In this document: positions 18,645 to 26,757 of the stretch, piece by piece
Layout of the letters: each line of letters starts with the position of its first letter
How positions within the stretch are numbered: the first letter of the stretch is position 1
Assembly (NCBI GenBank): GCA_947165135.1
Contig: CAMUZE010000006.1
Location: 1 to 58,732, forward strand
Source: an uncultured Clostridia bacterium
GTDB taxonomy: Bacteria > Bacillota_I > Bacilli_A > RF39 > UBA660
Direction of reading: 5' to 3'
Length of the DNA stretch: 58,732 bases
Program-made: the position numbers and the translations under genes
The notes under the pieces: model-generated
Seen by the model: only the letters and a program-made list of their open reading frames with translations
Databases searched by the model: none
Told to the model about the DNA's origin: nothing

Positions 18645-18702
18645 ACCACTAGTTTTTTAATTTTTGACTATTAAAGTTTTCAAAAGTTTGGCAATTTTCT
18701 AA

Positions 18703-18735
18703 TAAAAAAATACTTAATTTAAATTTAAGTATTTT
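18703..18735 (-). terminator. Terminator of murT-gatD
   Basis: On the minus strand an inverted repeat AAATACTTAA / TTAAGTATTT overlaps the gatD stop and is followed by a T-run. Confidence 0.7.
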
Positions 18736-19436
18736 TTATATGCTATTTTTGAAGAATCATCAGCAATTTTATATTTTAAATTTTTTTCTTTGCAGAGTTT
18801 ATCTAAAATATAATCTGTGAAATATGGATTTCTTATAAATAGGGGACCTATTACATGAGTAGCATAAACATTTTTATATGTAAATCCTTCATCTTCTTTT
18901 TTGCAATCGTTTGAATATTTTGATTTTGTTTTAAAAAGTGGAGTTTTTACATTAAATACCAAGTCACATCTATTTTGAAAACCAATTATTTTTTTATCTA
19001 TTAATTCTGTTGTTGCTTCAACTTCACCAACTATTCTATCAGTAGAAGCATTTTTAAACTTACTGCTTTCAATATATTCTGTGTAATAGTCAAATATACC
19101 TAAAGCATCTAAATCTTGTTTATTTGTCTTAATATGACTTCCAAATAAATCCATTGCATTTCCTGTTAGAATTAAATATTTATTATCTTCTATAAATTTA
19201 GTTAATTCTTTTTTATATTTTAATATATCTATAAGTGCAAGTTCTATAGCTTCTTCATCACCAGATGAAATATATATTAAATCATATTTAGTAAAATCTA
19301 TTTTATCTCCTAGACTTTTTAAATCTACTTTAACTTTTATTTTATTTCTTTCTAAATTATAAACTAAACATCTAGTATTTCCATTTTCACCATATAAATT
19401 AAGAAGATCATAATATAAATGTAATATATTAATCAT
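18714..19436 (-). CDS. gatD: GatD-like class I glutamine amidotransferase domain, catalytic residues not conserved
   Basis: 240 residues, the usual GatD length. Family landmarks are present: LNLYGENGN (13-20), ISSGDEEA (56-63), DALGIFDYYTE (110-120), GFQNR (152-156), GPLFIRNP (197-204). In active GatD a Cys sits in the CGGYQ segment and a His in YLHGPL. Here the aligned segments read LTGNAMD (Thr91 in place of Cys) and THVIGPL (Ile196 in place of His), and the Asn-His-Gly-Gly-Arg segment reads NRCDL. So glutaminase activity by the known mechanism looks lost. In the normal pair GatD feeds ammonia to MurT, which amidates the D-Glu of lipid II. The gene overlaps murT by 8 bases. Confidence 0.8.
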   Translation of the reverse strand: MINILHLYYDLLNLYGENGNTRCLVYNLERNKIKVKVDLKSLGDKIDFTKYDLIYISSGDEEAIELALIDILKYKKELTKFIEDNKYLILTGNAMDLFGSHIKTNKQDLDALGIFDYYTEYIESSKFKNASTDRIVGEVEATTELIDKKIIGFQNRCDLVFNVKTPLFKTKSKYSNDCKKEDEGFTYKNVYATHVIGPLFIRNPYFTDYILDKLCKEKNLKYKIADDSSKIAYKKYLNLN

Positions 19437-20766
19437 TATTTGATTCCTCCTTAATTATTTTTTTAATTTCTATTTCTTTATCAAAACAATTCATTGAATA
19501 TATCTTTCCTTTAGTTTTAGTTTTAATTGTTTGAGCTAAATCAGACATATTTTCAACTAACAATAATTTGTTTTTATCTATCTTAGCATATTCCATTCTA
19601 ACTAACATATCATAACAATATTTACCAATTAAAACTATATTTTTAATTGAAGAATCATTTAATATTTCAAAATCTATATCCCATATCCAAGAAAGATCAT
19701 TTTCTTTATAACGTCTACTGGAATTATCAAATCCAAGTACAACAGTTTTGTCACCACTTTGATGACGAATATAATCAAGTGATTGTTTGTAACTTAAATT
19801 ATTTTCATTTTTACTAACTAGTAGTTGCCATTTTCTGCCATGAAAATCATATATTTCTAAACGTTTTGTTGTAATTGATTCATCATTTAATACTTTTAAT
19901 ATATCCTCATCACTAAGTCCAATTATTTTAGATAGAGCATAACAACCTGTAACAAAGTAAGCTGTGTACAAGAAGTTAGATGGAAGATGCACTTTGTGTT
20001 CATTAATTGTAATACTTTGATTATCTATATCAACATCTTTAGCTTCAAATTCTGGATTTCCTCTATTAAAGTGATATTTAGGACAATGATAAGAACCAAT
20101 ATGTCCATAATGATAAAAATCATATTCTAATTTTTCATTACAAATAGGGCAATATGCTGCGTCTAAATTATTCAAATTAATTTTATATGAATAATCGTTT
20201 TTATCAACACCGTAAGTTGTAACTCCACCTTTATGATTAATTCTCATCCTATTAACAAAAGGATCATCTACATTAATAATTATATGTGTTTTATCTGGTA
20301 TAGCACTTTTAATAGCATTAAATATTTTATATGGGTGTGAGTTTCTAGGAGGTTGATCTCTTGTAATATTTGTAATCATTAAATGAGTGGGTTTAACATG
20401 TGGAAATATATATTTTAAAAATTGTTCATCAAGTTCCATAAGAAGTACATCTACTTTTAATTTACCGCTTAAAGAACATCTATTTAATATAAGTGAAGCA
20501 ATTCCTGCGATAGTGTTACTTCCTTCTTTATTATAAATAACTTTCATATTGTTACGTGTAAGTATATTATACATAAGTTCTGTTGATGAACTTTTACCAC
20601 TAGAACCCGTAATTCCAATAATGTATTTAGGTAGTTTAATTTTCTTTAAAATGTTTTTATTTAATTTTAAAGCAACTTTTCCTCCAATAGATGAACCCCC
20701 ATGACCTGTAAGTTTACTTAATTTATTTGTAACTTTGCAAGCTAGAATAGTAATTAATTTCCACAT
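19429..20766 (-). CDS. murT: MurT-like lipid II isoglutaminyl synthase subunit
   Basis: 445 residues from the ATG at 20766, chosen because TAGGTGAT stands 4-5 bases upstream. A Mur-ligase P-loop GITGSSGKSS (51-60) is present where MurT normally has a GTNGKTT-like form. NITRDQPPRN (about 133-142) matches the central domain. The zinc ribbon has C206, C209 and C228, but the fourth position is Tyr231, so metal binding may be lost or use a nearby His. The C-terminal DUF1727-type domain has SWIWDIDFE. The preceding DN segment reads DNSSRRY where active pairs usually have an Asp-containing DNxAD. With GatD also altered, this complex may have changed function. Confidence 0.82.
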   Translation of the reverse strand: MWKLITILACKVTNKLSKLTGHGGSSIGGKVALKLNKNILKKIKLPKYIIGITGSSGKSSSTELMYNILTRNNMKVIYNKEGSNTIAGIASLILNRCSLSGKLKVDVLLMELDEQFLKYIFPHVKPTHLMITNITRDQPPRNSHPYKIFNAIKSAIPDKTHIIINVDDPFVNRMRINHKGGVTTYGVDKNDYSYKINLNNLDAAYCPICNEKLEYDFYHYGHIGSYHCPKYHFNRGNPEFEAKDVDIDNQSITINEHKVHLPSNFLYTAYFVTGCYALSKIIGLSDEDILKVLNDESITTKRLEIYDFHGRKWQLLVSKNENNLSYKQSLDYIRHQSGDKTVVLGFDNSSRRYKENDLSWIWDIDFEILNDSSIKNIVLIGKYCYDMLVRMEYAKIDKNKLLLVENMSDLAQTIKTKTKGKIYSMNCFDKEIEIKKIIKEESNND

Positions 20767-20820
20767 ATAAATCACCTAAATATATTATATACCAAAATAA
20801 TTTTTAAATAAAGTTTAACA

Positions 20821-20844
20821 TAAAAACACCTATTAGTAGGTGTT
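20821..20844 (-). terminator. Terminator after tRNA-Glu
   Basis: AACACCTA / TAGGTGTT hairpin 12 bases past the tRNA 3' end on the minus strand, with a short T-run. Confidence 0.6.
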
Positions 20845-20855
20845 TATATTTAATA

Positions 20856-20931
20856 TGGTGACCCATATGGGATTTGAACCCATGAATGTCGCCTTGAGAG
20901 GGCGATGTGTTAACCATTTCACCAATGGGCC
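20856..20931 (-). tRNA. tRNA-Glu (anticodon CTC)
   Basis: On the minus strand: acceptor GGCCCAT pairs with ATGGGTC, discriminator A, encoded CCA; anticodon stem TCGCC/GGCGA with loop CTCTCAA (anticodon CTC); T-arm ATGGG-TTCAAAT-CCCAT. CTC reads only GAG, so a second tRNA-Glu (TTC) must exist elsewhere. Confidence 0.95.
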
Positions 20932-21008
20932 GTACATAAAGTATATCATATCTTTTTAATTTTTGGAATAATTTTGTATATTTTAGGCAAAATAAATTTA
21001 GGTGAAAA

Positions 21009-21443
21009 ATGAATAATAGTGAGTATGATGAATTAGTCAAAAGTATTGTTAAAAGTGAAAATCCATTAAAGAATATTTTAATTGCTTTTTTTAGTGGTGG
21101 AGTAGTAGGAGTAATTGCAGAATTATTAACACAGTTTTATCTAAAAGTTATTGTAATGAATATCTCAGATGCATATTTGCTTACCTTTGTAACATTTATT
21201 GTTATTGGTTCATTACTTACAGGACTAGGATTTTTTGATAAATTACTTAGTATTTGTAAATGTGGATTAATAGTTCCGGCAACTGGGTTTGCAAATACTA
21301 TGACAAGTAGTGCGATGGATACGAGAAGTGAAGGATTTGTTAAAGGCATAGGATCATCTATTTTTAAACTTACTGGTAGTATTATTTTATATGGAATTGT
21401 ATTTGGGATAATATTTGGATTTATTAGGAGTTTAATTTTATGA
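21009..21443 (+). CDS. spoVAC: Stage V sporulation protein AC
   Basis: 144-residue membrane protein with a short charged N-terminus (SEYDELVKSIVKSENP) and about four hydrophobic helices (about 23-43, 48-70, 84-100, 119-143). SpoVAC is the mechanosensitive-channel-like part of the SpoVA complex that moves dipicolinic acid across the inner spore membrane. The RBS TAGGTGA precedes the ATG. Its stop overlaps the spoVAD start by ATGA, and spoVAD overlaps spoVAE, the standard AC-AD-AEb order. I could not find a convincing sigma-G promoter in the 77 bases after the tRNA. Confidence 0.92.
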   Translation: MNNSEYDELVKSIVKSENPLKNILIAFFSGGVVGVIAELLTQFYLKVIVMNISDAYLLTFVTFIVIGSLLTGLGFFDKLLSICKCGLIVPATGFANTMTSSAMDTRSEGFVKGIGSSIFKLTGSIILYGIVFGIIFGFIRSLIL

Positions 21444-22411
21444 CAAACTATTATAATGATGTTTATATTAACAATAAATATTCACTTCTTGCATCAACTA
21501 AATTAAATCCAGTTATTAAAGATAATGTTGACTTAAATATCGAAAATTACTATTTAAATGAAAAAACAATAGAACTTGCTGAAAGTAAATATCAAGAATT
21601 GACTATTGATGGATTAATTAAAAAAGAAGGACTTACTAATGTTGATATAGATTTACTAATAAATGGAGACTTACAAAATCAAATTTTAGCATCAACTTTA
21701 GCATCATCTAAAATGTCTATTTCAACACTTGGAATATATTCTGCTTGTGCATCTTTTATCGAAGGAATATGTATTGGATCTATGTATGTAAATAATTCTA
21801 AAAATAAAGTTATTGTATCTTCATCTTCTCATAACTTAGTAAGTGAAAAACAATTTAGATTTCCAGTTGAATATGGTTCAATTAGAAAAAGAGCTAATAC
21901 ATGTACTGCATCAGGAAGTATCAGCATTCTTTTATCAAATAAAAAATCCAATATTAAAGTTGAAAGTACTACAATAGGTAAAGTAATTCAAACAAATCAT
22001 AAAGATACTAATGATATGGGTTCTGCCATGGCACCATCTTGCGCAGAAGTAATATATAAACATTTAAAAGATACTAAAAGAAATTTTAATTATTATGATT
22101 TAATTCTTACTGGAGATTTGGGAGAGTTTGGAAGTGAAATAGTACATGAATATTTAAAAAGAAAATATAATATTGTACTTAACAATATGGTAGATTCTGG
22201 TACATGCTTTTATAAAGATAAAAATATATATGCTGGTGCTAGTGGACCTGTATGTCTTCCATTATATTTATTTGATTATATTTTAAAACAAAATAAGTAT
22301 AGAAAAATATTAGTTGTTGGAACTGGATCACTACATTCAACTCTCAGTTCAAATTTAAAAATACCAATTCCAAGTATTAGTCATGCAGTTAGTTTGGAGG
22401 TTACATATTGA
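21440..22411 (+). CDS. spoVAD: Stage V sporulation protein AD
   Basis: 323 residues with a thiolase-like fold that in Bacillus binds dipicolinic acid. Seen here: ASTLASSKMSISTLGIYSACASF with the pseudo-active-site Cys region, SSSSHNLVSEKQFRFPVEYG, TCTASGSISILLSN and the C-terminal GTGSLHST and IPSISHAVSLE blocks. Translationally coupled to both neighbours (ATGA at the start, TTGA at the end). Confidence 0.95.
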   Translation: MTNYYNDVYINNKYSLLASTKLNPVIKDNVDLNIENYYLNEKTIELAESKYQELTIDGLIKKEGLTNVDIDLLINGDLQNQILASTLASSKMSISTLGIYSACASFIEGICIGSMYVNNSKNKVIVSSSSHNLVSEKQFRFPVEYGSIRKRANTCTASGSISILLSNKKSNIKVESTTIGKVIQTNHKDTNDMGSAMAPSCAEVIYKHLKDTKRNFNYYDLILTGDLGEFGSEIVHEYLKRKYNIVLNNMVDSGTCFYKDKNIYAGASGPVCLPLYLFDYILKQNKYRKILVVGTGSLHSTLSSNLKIPIPSISHAVSLEVTY

Positions 22412-22758
22412 TATATTTATATTCGTTCTTATTTTGTGGTTTTGTTTGTGCAATATCACAATTTGTACTTGAAAAAACAAAATTTACTCCAGGTCATATG
22501 AATACATTACTTGTAATTATTGGTTGCATTCTTTCTGGATTTGGAATATATGATAAACTATTATTAATATTTCATAGTGGAGCAAGCATTCCAATAATGA
22601 ACTTCGGGCACTTGTTAGTTACAGGTGCTTATGAAGGGTATCTTGAAAGTGGAATAATTGGACTTTTTAAAGGAGTTTTAGTAAATTCTAGTGCAGGAAT
22701 AAGTGTCGCAGTACTTTGTGCATTTATAATTTCATTATTTTTTAAAGTAAGAGATTAA
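22408..22758 (+). CDS. spoVAE: Stage V sporulation protein AE (AEb type)
   Basis: 116-residue four-helix membrane protein with TPGHMNTLLVIIG and the GASIPIMNFGHLLVTGAYEG block of SpoVAEb. The start is TTG at 22408, overlapping the spoVAD TGA and 7 bases after GGAGG (22396-22400); no ATG fits. Last gene of the operon, closed by a terminator that begins in the stop codon. Confidence 0.92.
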   Translation: MIYLYSFLFCGFVCAISQFVLEKTKFTPGHMNTLLVIIGCILSGFGIYDKLLLIFHSGASIPIMNFGHLLVTGAYEGYLESGIIGLFKGVLVNSSAGISVAVLCAFIISLFFKVRD

Positions 22759-22786
22759 ACCTAAGTGAAAAAATTAGGTTTTTTTA
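22758..22786 (+). terminator. Terminator of the spoVA operon
   Basis: AACCTAA / TTAGGTT stem with a 9-base loop and seven T. Confidence 0.85.
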
Positions 22787-22846
22787 TGTACTTTTATTTA
22801 AATATTTGATATAATTTTGAATAGGAATAAGAATAAGGTGATAATT

Positions 22847-23764
22847 ATGAATCAAGGGAATAATACTAATGTAAGTAATCAAGCAAATGGTGTTAATGTG
22901 GTTCCATCTCCAATGCCAGCAACACCAAGTACAAATATTGCACCTACAACTATGCCAGCAACACCAAATATTAATGTTGCACCAACACCTGTTAGTAATA
23001 CTTCTGTTAATGAATTAAATTTTGCACAAGCTCCTAGTATGCCTAATGCTACTATGCCTAGTGCTCAACCACAAGTTCAATCACCAATACAACAACCTGT
23101 GCAAGCTACTATGCAAAATGTACAAACTGTGCAGAATCAACAGTCTGTAGTTGCACCAACTGAGCAAACAGTAGTAAATACATCTAAGAAAAAAGGTAAT
23201 AATATATTCTTATTTATAATTATTATTGCAATTGGTTTATTTATATATTATATTGATGATGCTTTAGCATATTTTAATCAAAATCATACTCCAGTAATAG
23301 ATACAACTATAAAAGAAAATGCTAGTGCTAATTTAATTGACGGAATGATTAAAGTTGATGAAGAAAATAGTTATATAAAACTAAAAAGTATTAAATTTTA
23401 TAATGTTAAAAAGACAGGTGAAAATATAGTTAGTATTAGTTATATTTCTGATAGAACTTATTCAAATTCAAGTAATTTAAAATTAGAGATAGAATTATAT
23501 GATGAGAACAAAAACAAAATATATAATGAAGCATTTAATGTTTTTGGTACTATAGAATCAGGAATAACAAGACAATATAAAATTACATTAAAAGATAATG
23601 AATATAATAATGCTTTTTATGCAAAAGTTGTTGAAAGTAATAAAGTAGAAGAAAATGCTAATACTGAAGAAAAAACTGAAAATAAAACTATAATCGAAAG
23701 TTCTTCTGCGAATAAGCCAATAATAGTAAGACCAACTGAAGATGAAGGGACTGACAATGGATAA
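22847..23764 (+). CDS. Membrane protein with low-complexity N-terminus, unknown function
   Basis: 305 residues from the ATG at 22847, preceded by AAGGTGAT; the frame opens earlier with a TTG that lacks an RBS. Residues 1-115 are Asn/Pro/Gln/Thr-rich with imperfect repeats (TMPATPN, APTPVSN, QPVQATMQN). Residues about 122-142 form one membrane helix after KKKGNN. The C-terminal part (about 165-265) is predicted outside the cell and looks like an FxLYD-type beta domain (IKFYNVKKTGENIV, LEIELYDENKNKIYNEAF). The tail is Glu-rich. It overlaps scpA by 8 bases. No function assigned. Confidence 0.6.
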   Translation: MNQGNNTNVSNQANGVNVVPSPMPATPSTNIAPTTMPATPNINVAPTPVSNTSVNELNFAQAPSMPNATMPSAQPQVQSPIQQPVQATMQNVQTVQNQQSVVAPTEQTVVNTSKKKGNNIFLFIIIIAIGLFIYYIDDALAYFNQNHTPVIDTTIKENASANLIDGMIKVDEENSYIKLKSIKFYNVKKTGENIVSISYISDRTYSNSSNLKLEIELYDENKNKIYNEAFNVFGTIESGITRQYKITLKDNEYNNAFYAKVVESNKVEENANTEEKTENKTIIESSSANKPIIVRPTEDEGTDNG

Positions 23765-24473
23765 ATTATTAATAGGGGATTTTGAAGGACCACTTGATTT
23801 ATTACTGCATTTAATTAAAAAATCAAAGATGGAAATCTTTGATATAAATATTTCTGAAATAACTAATCAGTATCTAAATTACATAAAAGATATGAGCGAC
23901 ATGAATTTAGATATTGCATCAGAATATCTAGTAATGGCTGCAGAACTAATTGAAATTAAAAGTAGAAAATTACTTCCAATTAAAGAGGAAGAAGAACGAG
24001 TGGAAGATGAAATTAATCCGGAAGAAGAATTAAAGAAAAGGTTACTTGAATATCAAAAATATAAAGAGAGTACTGAAGTGTTTAAAACTTTAGAAGAAAA
24101 GAGGGCAAATTATTTTACTAAAGCTCCCGAATTACTTCAAAAGTACTCAAATGAAAAACTTGAAAATGATGGCTCTGTTGGTGTTGTTGATTTACTTGAT
24201 GCATTTAGAAGGCTTTTAGAACGACAAGAATACAATAAGCCAGTAAATACTAAAATAACGAGAAAAGAATTATCTGTTAAAGAAAGAATAGAAAAAATAA
24301 GGAACATTTTAATAGAAAAGAAAAGGGTAAACTTTGTAGAATTGTTTGATGATTTTTCTAAACCATATGTAGTTGTTACATTTTTATCTGTACTTGAAAT
24401 GGTTAAAAATAGAGAAATCAATATAAAACAAGATAATAATTTTTCAGATATATACTTAGAAAGAGTTGATTGA
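23757..24473 (+). CDS. scpA: Segregation and condensation protein A
   Basis: 238 residues. Kleisin subunit that bridges SMC heads in the condensin complex with ScpB. The N-terminus (IGDFEGPLDLLLHLIKKSKM, followed by EITNQYLNYI) and the C-terminal winged-helix segment are typical. The ATG at 23757 is preferred because GAAGGGA stands 6 bases upstream; an in-frame ATG at 23742 lies inside that site. ScpB follows at once. Confidence 0.95.
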   Translation: MDKLLIGDFEGPLDLLLHLIKKSKMEIFDINISEITNQYLNYIKDMSDMNLDIASEYLVMAAELIEIKSRKLLPIKEEEERVEDEINPEEELKKRLLEYQKYKESTEVFKTLEEKRANYFTKAPELLQKYSNEKLENDGSVGVVDLLDAFRRLLERQEYNKPVNTKITRKELSVKERIEKIRNILIEKKRVNFVELFDDFSKPYVVVTFLSVLEMVKNREINIKQDNNFSDIYLERVD

Positions 24474-24474
24474 T

Positions 24475-25038
24475 GTGAATAAAAAAGCAATACTAGAAGG
24501 AATACTATTTATAGTTGGAGATGAGGGAATAACTATAGATGAAATTAAAAATATATTAGATGTTAATGATGAAGAAATTAAATCACTATTAATGGAATTA
24601 AAAAAAGATTATGATAGTGCTGAAAGAGGTCTTAGAATATCTTATTTAGGTAATTCATTTAAATTAACAACTAAAGAAGAACATAAAGAATATTATGAAA
24701 AATTAGTAACTGATAGTAAAAGTACAACATTATCAAATGCTGCTTTAGAAGTTCTAGCAGTTATTGCATACAATGAACCGATAACAAGACTTAAAATAGA
24801 TGAGATAAGAGGAGTTAATTCATCTCAAATTGTAAGAAGATTACTTGCTCGTGGTTTTATTAAAATATGCGGTCGTGAAGATACTATTGGAAAACCTAAT
24901 TTATATAAGACAACGGATGATTTTTTAGATTATTTTGGTCTTTCTTCTAAGAATGATTTACCTGAGATAATTTTTCAAGGCAAAGAACAAAATGATGATA
25001 CAGACTTATATGAATCTAATTATAAAGAAAATAATTAG
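24475..25038 (+). CDS. scpB: Segregation and condensation protein B
   Basis: 187 residues with two winged-helix domains, binding the ScpA linker in the SMC complex. EGILFIVGDEGITIDEI, the LAVIAYNEPITRLKIDEIRGVNS block and FIKICGREDTIGKPNLYKTT are diagnostic. I chose the GTG at 24475, one base after the scpA stop; an in-frame TTG at 24466 is the alternative and has a poorer RBS distance. The tail past residue 170 is short and charged. Confidence 0.94.
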   Translation: MNKKAILEGILFIVGDEGITIDEIKNILDVNDEEIKSLLMELKKDYDSAERGLRISYLGNSFKLTTKEEHKEYYEKLVTDSKSTTLSNAALEVLAVIAYNEPITRLKIDEIRGVNSSQIVRRLLARGFIKICGREDTIGKPNLYKTTDDFLDYFGLSSKNDLPEIIFQGKEQNDDTDLYESNYKENN

Positions 25039-25046
25039 ATTTTTTC

Positions 25047-25074
25047 TTGAATTTAAAAAAATTGTTGATATAAT
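25047..25074 (+). promoter_or_regulatory. Promoter of the gene at 25096
   Basis: TTGAAT (25047-25052), 16-base spacer, TATAAT (25069-25074); followed by the RBS CGAGGTG. Confidence 0.55.
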
Positions 25075-25095
25075 AATTTTTAACGAGGTGATTTT

Positions 25096-25509
25096 ATGGT
25101 TTCAAGTTACCGTCTTGTTGGTATATTAAATATGTTTGATGTAATACCTGAATTTGTATATCCTGTATTTGAATATGAAGGTAACTTTTTCATACAAGAT
25201 AGAACCAGCGTTAATAGAATTTTGTCATTTGAATTGTTAATGGATGATAATATTATAAAGAGTATAATTCCACTTAATAAGTATAAATTAACTTATTCAA
25301 GCCAAAAGGTTAACTTTAGTGATGGGGATAATGTATTAATAGGATTTCAAATAAGTGAAGATGAACTATTCTTAGGAACTTTTGAAGAATTTAAAAAATA
25401 TGCAAAAGAATTACAAATAGAAGATGAATTTATGAAGGTGGAAATACCATATTATATAGAAGAGATGAATCAAAGAAGATTAATTAAAGAAGAAAATTCA
25501 TATGAATGA
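25096..25509 (+). CDS. Uncharacterised acidic protein
   Basis: 137 residues, soluble, no signal peptide. I do not recognise it. The sequence alternates short beta-like stretches (FVYPVFEYEGNFFIQD, NVLIGFQISEDELFLG) and ends with an acidic helix. Its tail NSYE and acidic style resemble the tail of the next gene (DSYE), so the two may be related in function. It has its own promoter and clear start (GAGGTGATTTTATG). Confidence 0.5.
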   Translation: MVSSYRLVGILNMFDVIPEFVYPVFEYEGNFFIQDRTSVNRILSFELLMDDNIIKSIIPLNKYKLTYSSQKVNFSDGDNVLIGFQISEDELFLGTFEEFKKYAKELQIEDEFMKVEIPYYIEEMNQRRLIKEENSYE

Positions 25510-25656
25510 ATTTTTTTATTTGAACAATTACATTATGTTTATAAAAAAATTTTATATCTATTGATTTTAAGCATTTAAATATGATATGATATGTGTGACA
25601 ATAGTAGTTGACTTTAATGCTACTTTGTATATTTATAATTATATAAGGAGGCATTA

Positions 25657-25938
25657 ATGGAATTTAATAAATTTTCGAGTGTAAAACCCAAAGAAGAAAT
25701 ATCAGAAGAATATATTGACATAAATGATGAAAATGTTTTAATGGAATTTACATTTGAAGATAATGATTATTGTGTCTTGGGTGGCTTTAGTAACGATGAT
25801 GAATTAATATACTTTGGTAAAATTGAACTTGATGAAAATGGTGATGAAATAATAAAAAGAGTAGATGAAAGTGAATATGACAAAGTTGTTAATCATTATG
25901 AGGAATTAATTAAAAAAATGGAGGATAGTTATGAGTAG
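25657..25938 (+). CDS. Small acidic DUF1292-like protein
   Basis: 93 residues with a run of aromatic-flanked strands (VLMEFTFEDNDYCVLGG, ELIYFGKIELDENG) that resembles DUF1292, a small protein family found near alaS/ruvX-type genes in Bacillota; the match is by eye and weak. The RBS AAGGAGG precedes the ATG. It overlaps the next gene by 8 bases, so the pair is co-translated. The 147-base gap upstream holds possible promoter elements but no gene. Confidence 0.5.
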   Translation: MEFNKFSSVKPKEEISEEYIDINDENVLMEFTFEDNDYCVLGGFSNDDELIYFGKIELDENGDEIIKRVDESEYDKVVNHYEELIKKMEDSYE

Positions 25939-26731
25939 AGATATTAAAAATGAATTACAAACACTTTACAATGAATTAGAAGGAGAATATGTAGCATTAA
26001 GATATGCACTACTTGATAATCGTGATGCAGAAAGTGATTATTTAAATGGAAGAAAAATATCAAGTAGGATGCGAAATCTCATATTACATTGTCAAACATT
26101 AGATGATTTTATTGAAAGGGCACATCGTGAGAATATAGATGCATATGAAGTGGTTGAAACAATATTTGCGCATAGATATGGAAGAAATCTAACAGAAAGA
26201 CAAATAGTAATTGAAGCTCTAAGAGCAACAGAAGATATTAGATATGTTGAACTTGCTGATAAATTAGATATGTTTGGAAATGGATTTACAAATAGCAAAT
26301 ATAGTAAAGAAAAAGTAAGGCAAGCAATATTATTAGTTAAAATGGTAGCAGAAGGAAAGATTAGTTATCCTTATGATCCAGCAGAAGCAAAAACAACTGT
26401 TGAAGACAGAAAAGGTAAAAAACGTACAGTTAAAAGTGAACTAAGTTATATTAGTAAAGGTGTTAAAAGAGAAAGTAGGAAAAACACTGCATTAGCAAAT
26501 AAATATAAAAATATAGCTAGAGTAGATCGTGAAATGGATGACATATTTAGAGCAGTTATTCGTTTCTTTAGAGAACATGACTGTTATATGCCTTTAGATA
26601 TAACTAATTCATATTCTAACGATTGGGTACGAAGGGGTGTAGTTAAGAATAGATATGATTTTATTGATATGCTAGGCGACTTAGATAAACTTAAGTTTAT
26701 GCATACTCAATCACATGGTAAGATCAGATAA
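25931..26731 (+). CDS. Uncharacterised charged helical protein
   Basis: 266 residues, soluble, rich in Arg, Lys and Glu, with no motif that I recognise. Notable segments are HRYGRNLTERQIVIEALRATED (about 77-98), a basic KGKKRTVKSE stretch near 160 and an Arg-rich C-terminal half (RVDREMDDIFRAVIRFF). The charge pattern would suit nucleic-acid binding, but this is only inference. It starts inside the previous gene with TGGAGGATAG as RBS, and ends at a bidirectional terminator. Confidence 0.5.
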   Translation: MSRDIKNELQTLYNELEGEYVALRYALLDNRDAESDYLNGRKISSRMRNLILHCQTLDDFIERAHRENIDAYEVVETIFAHRYGRNLTERQIVIEALRATEDIRYVELADKLDMFGNGFTNSKYSKEKVRQAILLVKMVAEGKISYPYDPAEAKTTVEDRKGKKRTVKSELSYISKGVKRESRKNTALANKYKNIARVDREMDDIFRAVIRFFREHDCYMPLDITNSYSNDWVRRGVVKNRYDFIDMLGDLDKLKFMHTQSHGKIR

Positions 26732-26732
26732 A

Positions 26733-26757
26733 AAAAAGACTTTAAAGTCTTTTTTTT
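26733..26757. terminator. Bidirectional terminator between converging genes
   Basis: Palindrome AAAGACTTTAAAGTCTTT flanked by A- and T-runs; serves the gene ending at 26731 and the minus-strand gene ending at 26742. Confidence 0.8.

Larger units (their letters stand above)
18369..18647. repeat. Tandem toxin-antitoxin-like element, copy 2
   Basis: Second copy, offset 398-400 bases from copy 1. The 120 bases between the copies (18250-18368) are AT-rich and hold no gene that I can see. Confidence 0.85.

Noticed and set aside
17985-18700. Possible CRISPR array or insertion sequence in the repeated region
   Set aside because: There are only two long units, no short direct repeats with unique spacers, and no transposase. 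A MITE remains possible and is named as the alternative in the toxin-antitoxin finding.
20932-21008. Sigma-G promoter upstream of spoVAC
   Set aside because: Several GTATA words occur, but none has a CATANTA-type -10 at 17-18 bases; I could not support a site.
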